A DNA stretch of 64,000 bases, from assembly GCF_026344005.1 (NCBI RefSeq), contig NZ_JAPKNH010000005.1:62001-126000 (forward strand), given 5' to 3'. This document shows, in pieces, positions 1 through 8,402 of the stretch. This stretch comes from Kaistia terrae (GTDB taxonomy: Bacteria; Pseudomonadota; Alphaproteobacteria; Rhizobiales; Kaistiaceae). How positions within the stretch are numbered: position 1 is the stretch's first letter; every line of letters starts with the position of its first letter. A model generated the notes under the pieces. The model had not been told where the DNA came from and did no database searches. It saw nothing but the letters and a program-made list of their open reading frames with translations. Position numbers and translations under genes: made by a program.

Positions 1-245
1 CGCAAATTCGAACCAAAAATCCGGCAAGCTGCCATCGAGTGGGTCCGGATTGCCAAAGCCGCCATAGGCATCCCGATTTTGATCTCTAAAAGATCACATC
101 CTCGCAACTTACTGTCGATTGCCAAATCAAAGAGCGCGCGATCCCGCTTGCGCAGTTCGCGATCCAAGAAGAAGCCGATAGCCCATGTCCGCCAAGGCTT
201 GGCCTCGCTTGGCTCCAACCTGCCAACCAGCTGTGAAATACCCAT
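1..245 (-). pseudogene. Tyrosine recombinase/integrase N-terminal fragment, partial at window edge
   Basis: The minus strand reads from an ATG at 245, with an AGGAGG ribosome site five bases upstream, into a protein containing WAIGFFLDRELRKRD and LFDLAIDSKLRGCDL. These are typical of the N-terminal part of a tyrosine-recombinase family common in Alphaproteobacteria. The resemblance stops after about residue 58 (EIKIG, near position 72). The frame then stays open to the window edge but reads as unrelated sequence. I infer a gene truncated by recombination or a frameshift. The rest of the gene would lie outside the window. Confidence 0.6.
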
Positions 246-328
246 CGTCGCCTCCTGCCGCCAGCTTGGCCAATGAAGGAACTTTTCAGAAGGCATGCGC
301 GGCTGCGGGGCCGATAGCTAGGACGGTG

Positions 329-1111
329 TCAGCCCACCACCCCGCCGGGATAGCGAAGGAAGAGGTCAGGGTCGTACATGGGGATCAGGAGGTCTGCCTC
401 CGCGGCGATACGCTTGTAGCTGCGCAGGCATTCGCGCAAGTCCTGGCAATAGCCGATCGGTTTCATCGCCTCGATATTGCCGAACTTGAAGAAGGCATCC
501 GAGAAGACGGCGGTGCCGCTCGCCGTCTCGATGGCAATGGCAATCGAGCCTGGATGATGCACGCCGACATGGAAGGTGCGAATGCCCGGCAGCGGCGCCG
601 CTTCGTCGTCGAGCAGCGTCAGCCGCTCGAAACCCTCGGTGACCAGATGGGCCAGTTCGGCATCGGGAATGGCGATATTGCGTTGCGCGCGCGGCAAGCC
701 GTCGTCGAGACCCATCTGATAGGCCCAGCCGCGCCTGGAGATGAAAATGCGGGCGTTTCGGAACAGCGAGATATTGCCGGTATTGTAGGGGCCGATCGGG
801 GTCAGGAACACCGCCTCGACACTGTCGGGGTCGATTCCGCGCGCCGCCAAGATGGCGGGCAGCCGCATTTCCTCGGTGCGGATGAAATCGAGCCGCTCGT
901 CCTCGTCGCGCCAGGCCTTGGCGATCGCCGTGACGTCCTCGGGGAAACCGGTATTGATCAGGATCGTGCGTTCGCCCTGGCGCAGGATGCAGATCGTGTA
1001 GCAGAACGGCTCGTAGTGGCCATTGCCTTCCAATCGGAAGATTGACGGGGTGGGAACCTCATCCATGCGACCAACGGTGACGACTTCGATCTGGTATTGC
1101 GAAGTGGTCAT
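329..1111 (-). CDS. Metallo-beta-lactamase-fold (AHL-lactonase-like) protein lacking the metal-binding motif
   Basis: This 260-residue protein has the layout of the N-acyl-homoserine-lactonase branch of the MBL fold, with an early strand ending LINTG (51-55). The HxHxDH metal motif is expected after the strand AVFLT. At 103-113 the sequence instead reads LTPIGPYNTGN, so the metal histidines and aspartate are gone while the trailing TGN remains. A later H181/H185/H186 region and D205 in AVFSDAFF remain. It is the last gene of the minus-strand cluster, and its start overlaps the SDR stop (ATGA). Family is fairly sure. Activity is unknown, and classical zinc hydrolysis is unlikely. Confidence 0.75.
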   Translation of the reverse strand: MTTSQYQIEVVTVGRMDEVPTPSIFRLEGNGHYEPFCYTICILRQGERTILINTGFPEDVTAIAKAWRDEDERLDFIRTEEMRLPAILAARGIDPDSVEAVFLTPIGPYNTGNISLFRNARIFISRRGWAYQMGLDDGLPRAQRNIAIPDAELAHLVTEGFERLTLLDDEAAPLPGIRTFHVGVHHPGSIAIAIETASGTAVFSDAFFKFGNIEAMKPIGYCQDLRECLRSYKRIAAEADLLIPMYDPDLFLRYPGGVVG

Positions 1112-1929
1112 ATTTCATTGCCCTGAGGTGCGGCCGACAGGCTGCCGGCGAGATCGCCGCCGTCGACCAGGATCGCGCTACCGGTGATGTAGCTGGCAGC
1201 GTCGCTGCAGAGGAACAGCGTGGCGCCGACAAGATCGTCGCCCTGGCCTAGCCGGTTGATCGGCAGATGCGGATTGTCGCGCGCCGCCTCGACCAGGCGC
1301 TGGATGCCGGGTTGGTCGGCGACGATGCGGGTGTCGATGGTGCCCGGCTCAACGCTGTTGACGCGGATGCCATGGCGCGAGAATTCCAGCGCCAGGCCCT
1401 TGGTTAGGCTGCCGACGGCGGCCTTGCTGGCGCAATAATGGACCTTGTTCTCGCCCGAGACGTGCACGCTGATCGAGGCGACATTGACGATGGCGCCACC
1501 GGTCCGGCGCTGCACGCGCTGGCGGCCGAAGGCCTGGGCAAACAGGAAATATCCGCGCACATTGGTATCGAAGGTGCGGTCCCAATCCGCTTCGCTGAGA
1601 TCGAGGATCGGCGCGAACGGGGCCACGCCGGCATTGTTGACGAGAATGTCGACGCCGCCGAAGCGCGCGCAGACGGCGGCGACGAAATCATGGATCTCGG
1701 AGGCATTGCGGGAATCGACCCGGGCGAAAAGCCCGTCGGGGAACTCCGCTTCCAAGGCTCGCAGCCCGTCCGCATCGATATCGGTTCCGGCCAGGGTCGC
1801 GCCCGCCGCCGCGAAGCCGCGCAGGATGGCGCGGCCAATGCCGGTGGACGAGGCCACGCCGGTTACCAGCACGACGCGGCCGCTGAAGTCGAAGCGGACC
1901 CGGCCCAGGCTCTGTGCGTCCGGGATCAT
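1108..1929 (-). CDS. SDR-family NAD(P)-dependent oxidoreductase
   Basis: This 273-residue classical short-chain dehydrogenase has the cofactor loop TGVASSTGIG (23-32), the NNAG motif (98-101), a serine around 152-154, and the catalytic Y165xxxK169 in YCASK. The C-terminal ITGSAILVDGG is typical of the family. It sits between a sugar-acid dehydratase and the MBL-fold gene and overlaps both by four bases (ATGA), so translation is probably coupled. It probably oxidises a sugar or sugar acid, or reduces a keto-acid intermediate. The substrate cannot be read from the sequence. Confidence 0.88.
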   Translation of the reverse strand: MIPDAQSLGRVRFDFSGRVVLVTGVASSTGIGRAILRGFAAAGATLAGTDIDADGLRALEAEFPDGLFARVDSRNASEIHDFVAAVCARFGGVDILVNNAGVAPFAPILDLSEADWDRTFDTNVRGYFLFAQAFGRQRVQRRTGGAIVNVASISVHVSGENKVHYCASKAAVGSLTKGLALEFSRHGIRVNSVEPGTIDTRIVADQPGIQRLVEAARDNPHLPINRLGQGDDLVGATLFLCSDAASYITGSAILVDGGDLAGSLSAAPQGNEI

Positions 1930-3092
1930 GCCTCGGCGAACGCCAGCCGGCGATCGAGATTGGCCTCGACCATGTCCCAGTTGACCTCGATGCCGAAGCC
2001 AGGCGCCGTCCCGGGCGACAGGCGGCCGTTCTTGAGCACCATGTCGGAGGTGAACAGGGGTTCATCGCCTACGAGGTCGCCGGTCAGGTCGTACCACTCG
2101 ATGGCCGGGCTGGCCTGGCAGGCGAGGATGAAGTGCGCCGCCCAGGGCGTATAGCCATAGTGCGGGATGATCTTGATCCCGGCGGCAATGGCGAGGCCAG
2201 CGATCTTCTGCATCTCGGTGATGCCGCCGGCCCAGGTCACGTCGGCCTGCCACACATCAATCAGTCGGTCGCGCATGAACGGTTCGGCGCCGCGCACCAG
2301 CGTCTCGTGCTCGCCGCAGGCGATCAGCGTGTCCGAGGTCCATTTCGAACGAAGCTGCCTGTAGCCCTCGATGTCGCCGGCGAGCAAGGGTTCCTCGATC
2401 CAGCGCACCCGGTAGGGCTCCAGCGCCCGCGCCAGCTCGAGCGTGTAGGGCACGTCGAGGCCCATCCAGCAATCGAGCATGATGTCCCGGTCCGGCCCGA
2501 GTTTTTCACGCAAGGCCGCGACGTCGTCGACATTGGTCCTCAGCCCGTCGCGGCCGCTGGCCGGGCCATACTTCAGCGGAATCTTGAGGCCGGTGAAGCC
2601 GCCGCGGATCACCTTGTCGGCGTCATAGCCGGTCATGTAGCAGGGCAGGCTTTCCTGCACCGGGCCGCCGAGAAGGTTGCAGACCGAGCTCTCGGCCAGC
2701 TTGCCCTTGATATCCCACAGCGCCAGATCGAGGGCGCTGATGGCATGCATCAGGAAGCCGTCTCGCCCCTGATGGTAGGTGGAGCGAACCAGGATGTCGT
2801 TGAGGCGCTCCACCCGCGTCGGATCCTGGCCGATCAGCAGCCGGGCCAGGTGCAGCTTGATGGTGACGGCGCAGACCAGGCTGCCCATCGAGGTGTAGCC
2901 GATGCCTTCGACACCGGCATCCGTCTCGATGCGGACCAGCATGGCGCCGAAATTGTCGCGCCAGAGCGGCCGGCTCGGCCGGTATTCCGGATAGATCGAC
3001 ATCGGGCAAGCCACGGGAAAATCGTTGCTGGCATCGCCGGCGATGGCGAGCGGATAGACGTGAACGGCGGTGATCTTGACGGGCGTGCTCAT
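1926..3092 (-). CDS. Enolase-superfamily sugar-acid dehydratase, L-rhamnonate dehydratase-like
   Basis: This 388-residue enzyme belongs to the mandelate racemase/muconate lactonizing family. Candidate Mg ligands are D207 in MLDCWM, E233 in WIEEP and E261 in CGEHE. H311 in IIPHYG is the likely catalytic base. The N-terminal PMSIYPEYRPSR and the YHQGRDG segment are characteristic of the RhmD (L-rhamnonate dehydratase) subgroup. The expected reaction is removal of water from an aldonate to a 2-keto-3-deoxy acid in the cytosol. Its place between a ribose-type binding protein and an SDR supports a sugar or aldonate pathway. The exact substrate is inferred only. Confidence 0.85.
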   Translation of the reverse strand: MSTPVKITAVHVYPLAIAGDASNDFPVACPMSIYPEYRPSRPLWRDNFGAMLVRIETDAGVEGIGYTSMGSLVCAVTIKLHLARLLIGQDPTRVERLNDILVRSTYHQGRDGFLMHAISALDLALWDIKGKLAESSVCNLLGGPVQESLPCYMTGYDADKVIRGGFTGLKIPLKYGPASGRDGLRTNVDDVAALREKLGPDRDIMLDCWMGLDVPYTLELARALEPYRVRWIEEPLLAGDIEGYRQLRSKWTSDTLIACGEHETLVRGAEPFMRDRLIDVWQADVTWAGGITEMQKIAGLAIAAGIKIIPHYGYTPWAAHFILACQASPAIEWYDLTGDLVGDEPLFTSDMVLKNGRLSPGTAPGFGIEVNWDMVEANLDRRLAFAEA

Positions 3093-3160
3093 GCGTTTCC
3101 CTTGGCGGTTTCGGGCGCGGCCGGCGCCGCGCCCGTTACGACGGATTGGAAGGCGACCGA

Positions 3161-4306
3161 CTACTGCGGATAGTGGGTGTCGATATTGGCCTTGCTGATC
3201 ACCTCATGGGCGACGCTGACGATGCTTGGCACCGGCTTGCCGGCCAGGATGTCGAGCGCCAGCGGAATGACGTCGTCGCCATACTTGTTGCCGAAGAAGG
3301 AAACGGTGCCGACCAGCGGCGTGTCGCCGGCACGCACGGCGTCGAGCGCAACCTTCTCGGCATTCTTGCCGACGACGATTCCGTCGACAGCCGCATCGCC
3401 GCGGCCGGCCTGCTTCATCGCCTGGGCGATGCCATAGGCGCGGTCGTCATTGATCGAGGTGGCGATGATGTATTTGGCATCCGGATGGGCGGTCAGCCAA
3501 TCGGTGGTCGCGGCGATGGCGCCGGCGACCGGGCCGAGCTCGCCCGTACGCATGTCGACATCATAGTAGTTCGAGGCGGGCAGCTGCGGCACAGCCGCCT
3601 TGATGGCGTCGACAAAGCCCGTATTGCGGCAGTTCGGCGCGCCGCCGACAGCGGGGTCGACACCAGCCACGACCTGCAGCTGGTCAAGCGGCCAGTTCTT
3701 GTCCTTGGCCCATTGCAGGGCGAACTGGGCAGCCAGTGCACCGGTCTTGCAATTGTCGGCGCCGTAGAACACCGAGCCCGGATGCGCCACGTCCATGGCG
3801 ATGACCGGGATCTTTGCCTCGTTGTACTTGGTCATGATCGCCGGGGCGATTTCCGAGAACACGTTGAACGAGACGACGAGATCGGCGCCGCGCTGCACAC
3901 AGATATCGGCGTTCTCGATCGGCTTGGTCGTGCTCGGATACTGGTTGTTGAGCAGCAACAGCTCGACACCGGCGGCCTCGGCAGCCCGTCGCATGCTCGG
4001 GTTCACCAGCACCACATCCCAGTCGAACTCTTCGCTTTCCGCCGTGAAGCAGATCAGCGCGCCGTCCGCGGCCTTGGCGGCCTTGGCGGCGCTCCAGCCG
4101 ATGGTATCGCCGGAAGCGCTGGGATCGACCCGGTAAGCGCCGGCGCCGGCGTCATACGTGACCCAGTGACGGGCCTGGCTCGGATTGCCGGGATCCTGAG
4201 TCAGCGTCGGGTTCGCCGCTGCGTCCTGGGCGATCGCCGCGCCGATGGGCGCGACGCCGAGAAGGGAAACGGCCAGCGCGGCCGCCAGTCCTGCTGCTTT
4301 GTACAT
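3161..4306 (-). CDS. Sugar ABC transporter substrate-binding protein (ribose/RbsB type)
   Basis: This periplasmic-binding-protein-like protein has 381 residues. I start it at the ATG at 4306, preceded by AGAGAGGA five bases upstream; the open frame extends further but that extension looks non-coding. Residues 1 to about 25 form a signal peptide (AALAVSLLGVAP, then AIA before the mature end). The body has the family's alternating Rossmann-like lobes, with segments such as VNPSMRRAAE and VVAGVDPAVGG. It should capture a sugar or sugar-like ligand for the adjacent permease and ATPase. A strong hairpin lies in the gap before it. Confidence 0.85.
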   Translation of the reverse strand: MYKAAGLAAALAVSLLGVAPIGAAIAQDAAANPTLTQDPGNPSQARHWVTYDAGAGAYRVDPSASGDTIGWSAAKAAKAADGALICFTAESEEFDWDVVLVNPSMRRAAEAAGVELLLLNNQYPSTTKPIENADICVQRGADLVVSFNVFSEIAPAIMTKYNEAKIPVIAMDVAHPGSVFYGADNCKTGALAAQFALQWAKDKNWPLDQLQVVAGVDPAVGGAPNCRNTGFVDAIKAAVPQLPASNYYDVDMRTGELGPVAGAIAATTDWLTAHPDAKYIIATSINDDRAYGIAQAMKQAGRGDAAVDGIVVGKNAEKVALDAVRAGDTPLVGTVSFFGNKYGDDVIPLALDILAGKPVPSIVSVAHEVISKANIDTHYPQ

Positions 4307-4347
4307 GTCATCCTCTCTGGTTGATGTGTCGATTGTTGTTTTTTTGG

Positions 4348-4375
4348 CGCCGGCACCATCGACGGGGTGCCGGCG
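4348..4375. other. Intercistronic stem-loop between permease and binding-protein genes
   Basis: CGCCGGCACC (4348-4357) and GGTGCCGGCG (4366-4375) form a perfect 10-bp stem around an 8-nt loop. On the transcribed minus strand no U-run follows; the T-run lies on the other side. It is therefore not a normal terminator for this operon. A structure that stabilises or processes mRNA just upstream of the binding-protein gene is plausible. Confidence 0.65.
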
Positions 4376-4401
4376 TTTCTTGTTCGCGACTTCCGGTTTC
4401 T

Positions 4402-5400
4402 TCAGAGCCTTCTCTTGAGGCGATCGAGTGTCACGGCACCGACTAGCACCAAGCCCTCGGCCACCATCTGGAAGACCGAACTGATCCCCATCAGCGTCAT
4501 GCCGTTCTTGAGCACACCGACCAGCAGCACGGCGACGAGCGTGCCCTCGATGAGCCCGATGCCACCGGCGAGGCTGACGCCGCCGAGAATGACGGCGGAA
4601 ATGACGCTGAGCTCGCTGCCGGCGCCATAGGGGATGCCGGCGCCCTGGATCGCCGCCAGCACCACGCCGGCCAGCGCCGCGCCGATGCCGCTCAGCATGT
4701 ACAGCTGGATGGTGATGACATTGACGTTGATGCCGGCCCGACGGCATGCCGAGGCCTTGCCGCCGACGGCGTAGACATACTTGCCGAACAGCGTGAAACG
4801 CAGCACGAACCACAGCACCAGCATCGTCAGCAGCATCCACAGCAACGGTGCCGGGATGGCCAGCGGTCCGATGTGGAAATAGCTCTGCCCGATCGCCAGG
4901 AACGTCGGATCGACGATGACCTTGGAGGCCGAGGCCGAAAAGCCGAGCGTCAGGCCCCGCACCACGAACTGCATGGCGATCGTCATGATCAACGGATTGA
5001 TGCCGAGCTTGGCAATGAACATGCCGTTGACCCAGCCGACCAACGCGCCGACGGCGACGGCGGCAACGATTGCCCCGCCGACGCCGAGATTGGTCTGGGT
5101 AAGCACCATGGCGGCGACCACGCCGGCGGCGTTCATCACCGCGCCGATCGACAGGTCGAGCCCGCCGGCGATCATCAGCAGGGTTGTGAAGGCCGAGGCG
5201 ATGCCAATGATCGAGATGGCACGGCCGATATTCATGCCGTTGCGCACGTCGAAGAAATACGGCGAGGCGGCGCTGAACACCGCGACGACGATCATCAGCG
5301 CGACCAGCAGGAAGACGACCACGCCTTCTTGACTGCGCGCGAAGCCGAACAGGTTGAAGCCGCCCGCGTTGCGGTCAGGCTGGGTGACGGATTGGGTCAT
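4402..5400 (-). CDS. Sugar ABC transporter permease (RbsC type)
   Basis: This 332-residue, very hydrophobic inner-membrane protein belongs to the ribose/xylose permease family. Residues after about 30 form many membrane helices. The family-typical GGLDLSIGAVM lies near residue 85, and ILGGVSLAGGIG in the C-terminal third. It lies 13 bases downstream of the ATPase gene and precedes the binding-protein gene, completing a ribose-type importer. Family assignment is secure; the transported sugar is not known. Confidence 0.9.
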   Translation of the reverse strand: MTQSVTQPDRNAGGFNLFGFARSQEGVVVFLLVALMIVVAVFSAASPYFFDVRNGMNIGRAISIIGIASAFTTLLMIAGGLDLSIGAVMNAAGVVAAMVLTQTNLGVGGAIVAAVAVGALVGWVNGMFIAKLGINPLIMTIAMQFVVRGLTLGFSASASKVIVDPTFLAIGQSYFHIGPLAIPAPLLWMLLTMLVLWFVLRFTLFGKYVYAVGGKASACRRAGINVNVITIQLYMLSGIGAALAGVVLAAIQGAGIPYGAGSELSVISAVILGGVSLAGGIGLIEGTLVAVLLVGVLKNGMTLMGISSVFQMVAEGLVLVGAVTLDRLKRRL

Positions 5401-5413
5401 TGCAGATCCTGAC

Positions 5414-6193
5414 TTACTGGCGGCCGCGGATGATGAGCGAGACGATCTCGTCGGGAGTCGTCTCCTTGGTGCGCTTGATGGCGATCAGCTCGCCGCGCTT
5501 GAAGATCGCGATGCGGTCGGTGATCTCGAAGACGTCGCGCATCTCGTGGCTGATCACGAGGATGGACTTGCCCTGGCTGCGAAAGCGCAGGATCAGGTCG
5601 AGCAAGGCCCTGGTTTCGCGCACGCCGAGTGCAGCGCTCGGCTCGTCGAGGATGATCAGCTTCGCCCCGGCCTTGGCGACGCGCGCCAGCGCCGTTGCCT
5701 GGCGCTGGCCGCCCGACAGATTGACTACCAGCTCATGCGTCGACGGGATGCCTATGCCGAGATCATCGAGCAGCACGCGTGATTCTATGTGCATCTTGTT
5801 GCGCTGCAACAGACGCAGCACCGGATTGCGGGTCAGCTCATGTCCCAGGAAGATGTTGTCCATCACGGACAGGTTCTCGCACAGGGCAAGGTCCTGGTAG
5901 ATGGTCTCGATCTGCGCCTGCTTGGCATCGCGCGGATTGGAAAAGCGAACGGGCCTACCCTCGATCAGCAATTCACCCGAGGTCGGTTCATGGTCGCCGG
6001 CCAGCATCTTGATGAAGGTTGACTTGCCGGCGCCATTGTCACCGACGATGCCGATCACCTCCCCGGGATAAATCGACAGATTGACATCGCGCACGGCGTG
6101 CAGACCGCCATAGCGCTTGCCGATGTTGCGGGCTTCCAGAAATGGCCTGCCCTGTGTGGTTTCAGCGTGTTGCAATTGTACCCCCTCCCTCAA
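5414..6193 (-). CDS. Sugar ABC transporter ATP-binding protein, single-domain
   Basis: This 259-residue ABC ATPase has Walker A GDNGAGKST (51-59), signature LSGGQ (159-163) and Walker B LIILDEP (about 179-185), then ISHEM as the H-loop. It carries one nucleotide-binding domain, unlike RbsA or XylG, which carry two, so it should act as a homodimer. It powers the permease and binding protein directly downstream. The first ~15 residues are poorly conserved in type, so a slightly later start is possible. Confidence 0.88.
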   Translation of the reverse strand: MREGVQLQHAETTQGRPFLEARNIGKRYGGLHAVRDVNLSIYPGEVIGIVGDNGAGKSTFIKMLAGDHEPTSGELLIEGRPVRFSNPRDAKQAQIETIYQDLALCENLSVMDNIFLGHELTRNPVLRLLQRNKMHIESRVLLDDLGIGIPSTHELVVNLSGGQRQATALARVAKAGAKLIILDEPSAALGVRETRALLDLILRFRSQGKSILVISHEMRDVFEITDRIAIFKRGELIAIKRTKETTPDEIVSLIIRGRQ

Positions 6194-6202
6194 TTTCCGG
6201 CT

Positions 6203-7492
6203 CTAGCGCAATGTCTTGAGGACGGTTTCGGCGACATCGAGCGTGCGCTCGACCTCGTCGATGGTATGGGCCGCGCTGATGTGATTGCGCTTGAGCGCCA
6301 TCGGCAGCATGAAGATGCCCTGGTCGACCATGGCCGAGCGGAACGCCACGTCCTTGGCGTTGTCGTTTCGCAGGAGGTCTTCGTAGCGGTCGATCGGGCC
6401 GTCCATGAAATAAGGCGTGAACACCGAGCCGTAGCCGCCGACCGTCATCTGGATGCCGAGCCGATCGGCAATGGACTGGATGCCGTTGCGGGCATGATCG
6501 CCGAGCGCGAACAGGTGCTTGTGTACCGATCCGTCTTCCATGGCGGCGATGGTGGCCAGCGCCGCGGCCGAGCCGACCGGGTGACCGTTATAGGTGCCGC
6601 CGACAAACACCTTGCCGCCGGGCGCAGTGGAGAACTGCATCATCAGGTCGCGACGACCGGCGATCACGGCGCACGGGTAGCCATTGGCGATCGCCTTGGC
6701 CATGGTCGTGATGTCGGGCGTGACGCCGAGCTTGGCCTGGTAGCCGCCCAAGCCATGGCGGAAGCCGGTGATAACTTCGTCGAACACCAGGATGATGCCA
6801 TGCACGTCGCAGAGCTGGCGCAGTCCTTCGACAAAGGCCTGGGTCGGCAGCACGCAGCCGATATTGTGCGGAATAGCCTCAAGGAAAATCGCGGCGATCT
6901 CGCCGGGATTGGCCGCAATCGCCTGCTCGACGGAGTCGAGGTCGTTGAAGCGGCAGATCAGCGTGTTCTCGACGGCATCGGCCAACTGGCCGGCGCAGCC
7001 CGGGTCCTTCTGGCCGATCTTTTCTGCAGGCGTGATGATGTTCATCAGCAGGTAGTCGTGCCAGCCGTGGAACGTGCCCTGAAACTTGATCAGTTTGGTA
7101 CGGCCGGTGACGCCCCGCGCCAGGCGGACCGCCATATAGGTGGCTTCTGAACCGGTCGAGAAGGTCAGCGCCATCTCGGCGGAGGGGACGTGCTCGACCA
7201 CTTTCTCGGCCAGCAGGATCTCGCGCTCGGTGACGCCGATGCCGACCATGTCGAGGCCCTCGATCGCTTCGGCGACGGCGGCGGTGACGCCCGGATGCTT
7301 GTGGCCAAGCACAATCGGCCCGAAGGCAGCGTGGTAATCGAGGAACGTATTGCCGTCGACGTCACGAATATAGGCGCCTTCGGCCCATTCCCATGCCATC
7401 GGGCGCGCCAGGCGCCGCGTGGCGGAATTGACCCCGCCCGGGATCACCCGGGTCGCGCGCTCATAGGTCTCGGCGGATTTCTGGAAGTTCAT
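6203..7492 (-). CDS. Class III PLP aminotransferase, glutamate-1-semialdehyde aminomutase-like
   Basis: This 429-residue protein is a fold-type I PLP enzyme of the class III aminotransferase/GSA-aminomutase family. It has GSEA (114-117) in the phosphate-binding region, FDEV (237-240) containing the PLP-ring aspartate, and K266 in TMAKAIANG as the likely Schiff-base lysine. In this cluster it is unlikely to be the haem-pathway HemL. It more likely transfers an amino group to or from a pathway intermediate. An aminotransferase beside a sugar-acid dehydratase suggests an amino-sugar or amino-acid-linked substrate. Confidence 0.85.
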   Translation of the reverse strand: MNFQKSAETYERATRVIPGGVNSATRRLARPMAWEWAEGAYIRDVDGNTFLDYHAAFGPIVLGHKHPGVTAAVAEAIEGLDMVGIGVTEREILLAEKVVEHVPSAEMALTFSTGSEATYMAVRLARGVTGRTKLIKFQGTFHGWHDYLLMNIITPAEKIGQKDPGCAGQLADAVENTLICRFNDLDSVEQAIAANPGEIAAIFLEAIPHNIGCVLPTQAFVEGLRQLCDVHGIILVFDEVITGFRHGLGGYQAKLGVTPDITTMAKAIANGYPCAVIAGRRDLMMQFSTAPGGKVFVGGTYNGHPVGSAAALATIAAMEDGSVHKHLFALGDHARNGIQSIADRLGIQMTVGGYGSVFTPYFMDGPIDRYEDLLRNDNAKDVAFRSAMVDQGIFMLPMALKRNHISAAHTIDEVERTLDVAETVLKTLR

Positions 7493-7514
7493 GGAAGTGT
7501 CTGATCCCGTGGTT

Positions 7515-8402
7515 TCAGCTCAGACCGAGCAGCGACAGGCTATCCCGATGGATGATCTGCTCGATCCGGTCGATAGGAACGCGCGGCAGGCTGGTTCCCT
7601 CGAGGATGGCATTGATGTTGCGCAGGCCAGCAATGGTCTCAGCCGGGGTTGCGATGGGGAAATCCGACCCGAACAGGACCTTGTCGAGGATGTTCCACTC
7701 GGTCGCCTTGATCATCGCCTCGTAGAAAGTATAGGGGCGGTAGAACAGGCCTGAGATGTCGGTGAAGACATTGGGATGCTTGCGCGCCACCACGACGCTG
7801 TCGACCGTCCAGGGATGGCCCATATGCGCCATGATGATCTTGAGATCCGGGTAGCGCATGGCGATCTCGTCGACGACGAGCGGATGCGCCGAGACCATCG
7901 GCGCCATCCGCACCGCCGAGGTGCCGATGTGGAACAGCACCGGCAAGCCGTGCTTTTCGGCATACTGGTAGATCGCCAGCGCCCGGCTCTCGAGCGGATC
8001 GAAGATCTGGTAGTTGGCGCCAAGCTTCACGCCGCGCAGGCCGAGGTCGACGCGGCTGCGCTCCATCTCGTCCATGGCCTTGCGGTCATGCGGATGCACG
8101 GCCATGAAGCCGATCAGCCGTTCAGGAAAGGCCCGTACGAAGGCGGCCGTTGAATTGTTGACGCCATCGGCCACATCGCCGGCATCGCCAACGCCATTGG
8201 TGCCGCCGACGCGCTCGCCGGGTTCCCAGGCGATGCCGAAGACGATGGATCTGTCCACCGGCCCCATGGCCGCCATGTAGTCGTTCCAGCTGTAGTTTGC
8301 CGCCACGGCCCTATCGGGCCGCCAGGTCGTGTTCATCACCAGCTTGTCGGCGGGAACATGCTCGCGGAACTGCGGCGTGTGGGTATGGACGTCTATGATC
8401 AT
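7515..8402 (-). CDS. Amidohydrolase-family TIM-barrel hydrolase (amidohydrolase 2 type)
   Basis: This 295-residue metal-dependent hydrolase or decarboxylase of the amidohydrolase 2 family starts MIIDVHTHT, giving the HxH pair at residues 6 and 8. Later motifs are VLFHIGTS, IMAHMGHPW and LFGSDFPIA, which supply the remaining histidines and the catalytic aspartate. Its stop is 22 bases from the aminotransferase start and its start overlaps the upstream IclR stop by four bases. Related enzymes hydrolyse lactones or decarboxylate aromatic acids. Lactone opening would fit this cluster but is inferred. Confidence 0.83.
   Translation of the reverse strand: MIIDVHTHTPQFREHVPADKLVMNTTWRPDRAVAANYSWNDYMAAMGPVDRSIVFGIAWEPGERVGGTNGVGDAGDVADGVNNSTAAFVRAFPERLIGFMAVHPHDRKAMDEMERSRVDLGLRGVKLGANYQIFDPLESRALAIYQYAEKHGLPVLFHIGTSAVRMAPMVSAHPLVVDEIAMRYPDLKIIMAHMGHPWTVDSVVVARKHPNVFTDISGLFYRPYTFYEAMIKATEWNILDKVLFGSDFPIATPAETIAGLRNINAILEGTSLPRVPIDRIEQIIHRDSLSLLGLS

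Noticed and set aside
79-276. Plus-strand Arg/Ser/Lys-rich frame at the left edge
   Set aside because: It is the antisense of the recombinase fragment, which has a proper ribosome site and family motifs.
4307-4840. N-terminal extension of the ribose-type binding protein
   Set aside because: The upstream in-frame sequence is the shadow of the permease gene. A signal peptide and ribosome site define the start at 4306.
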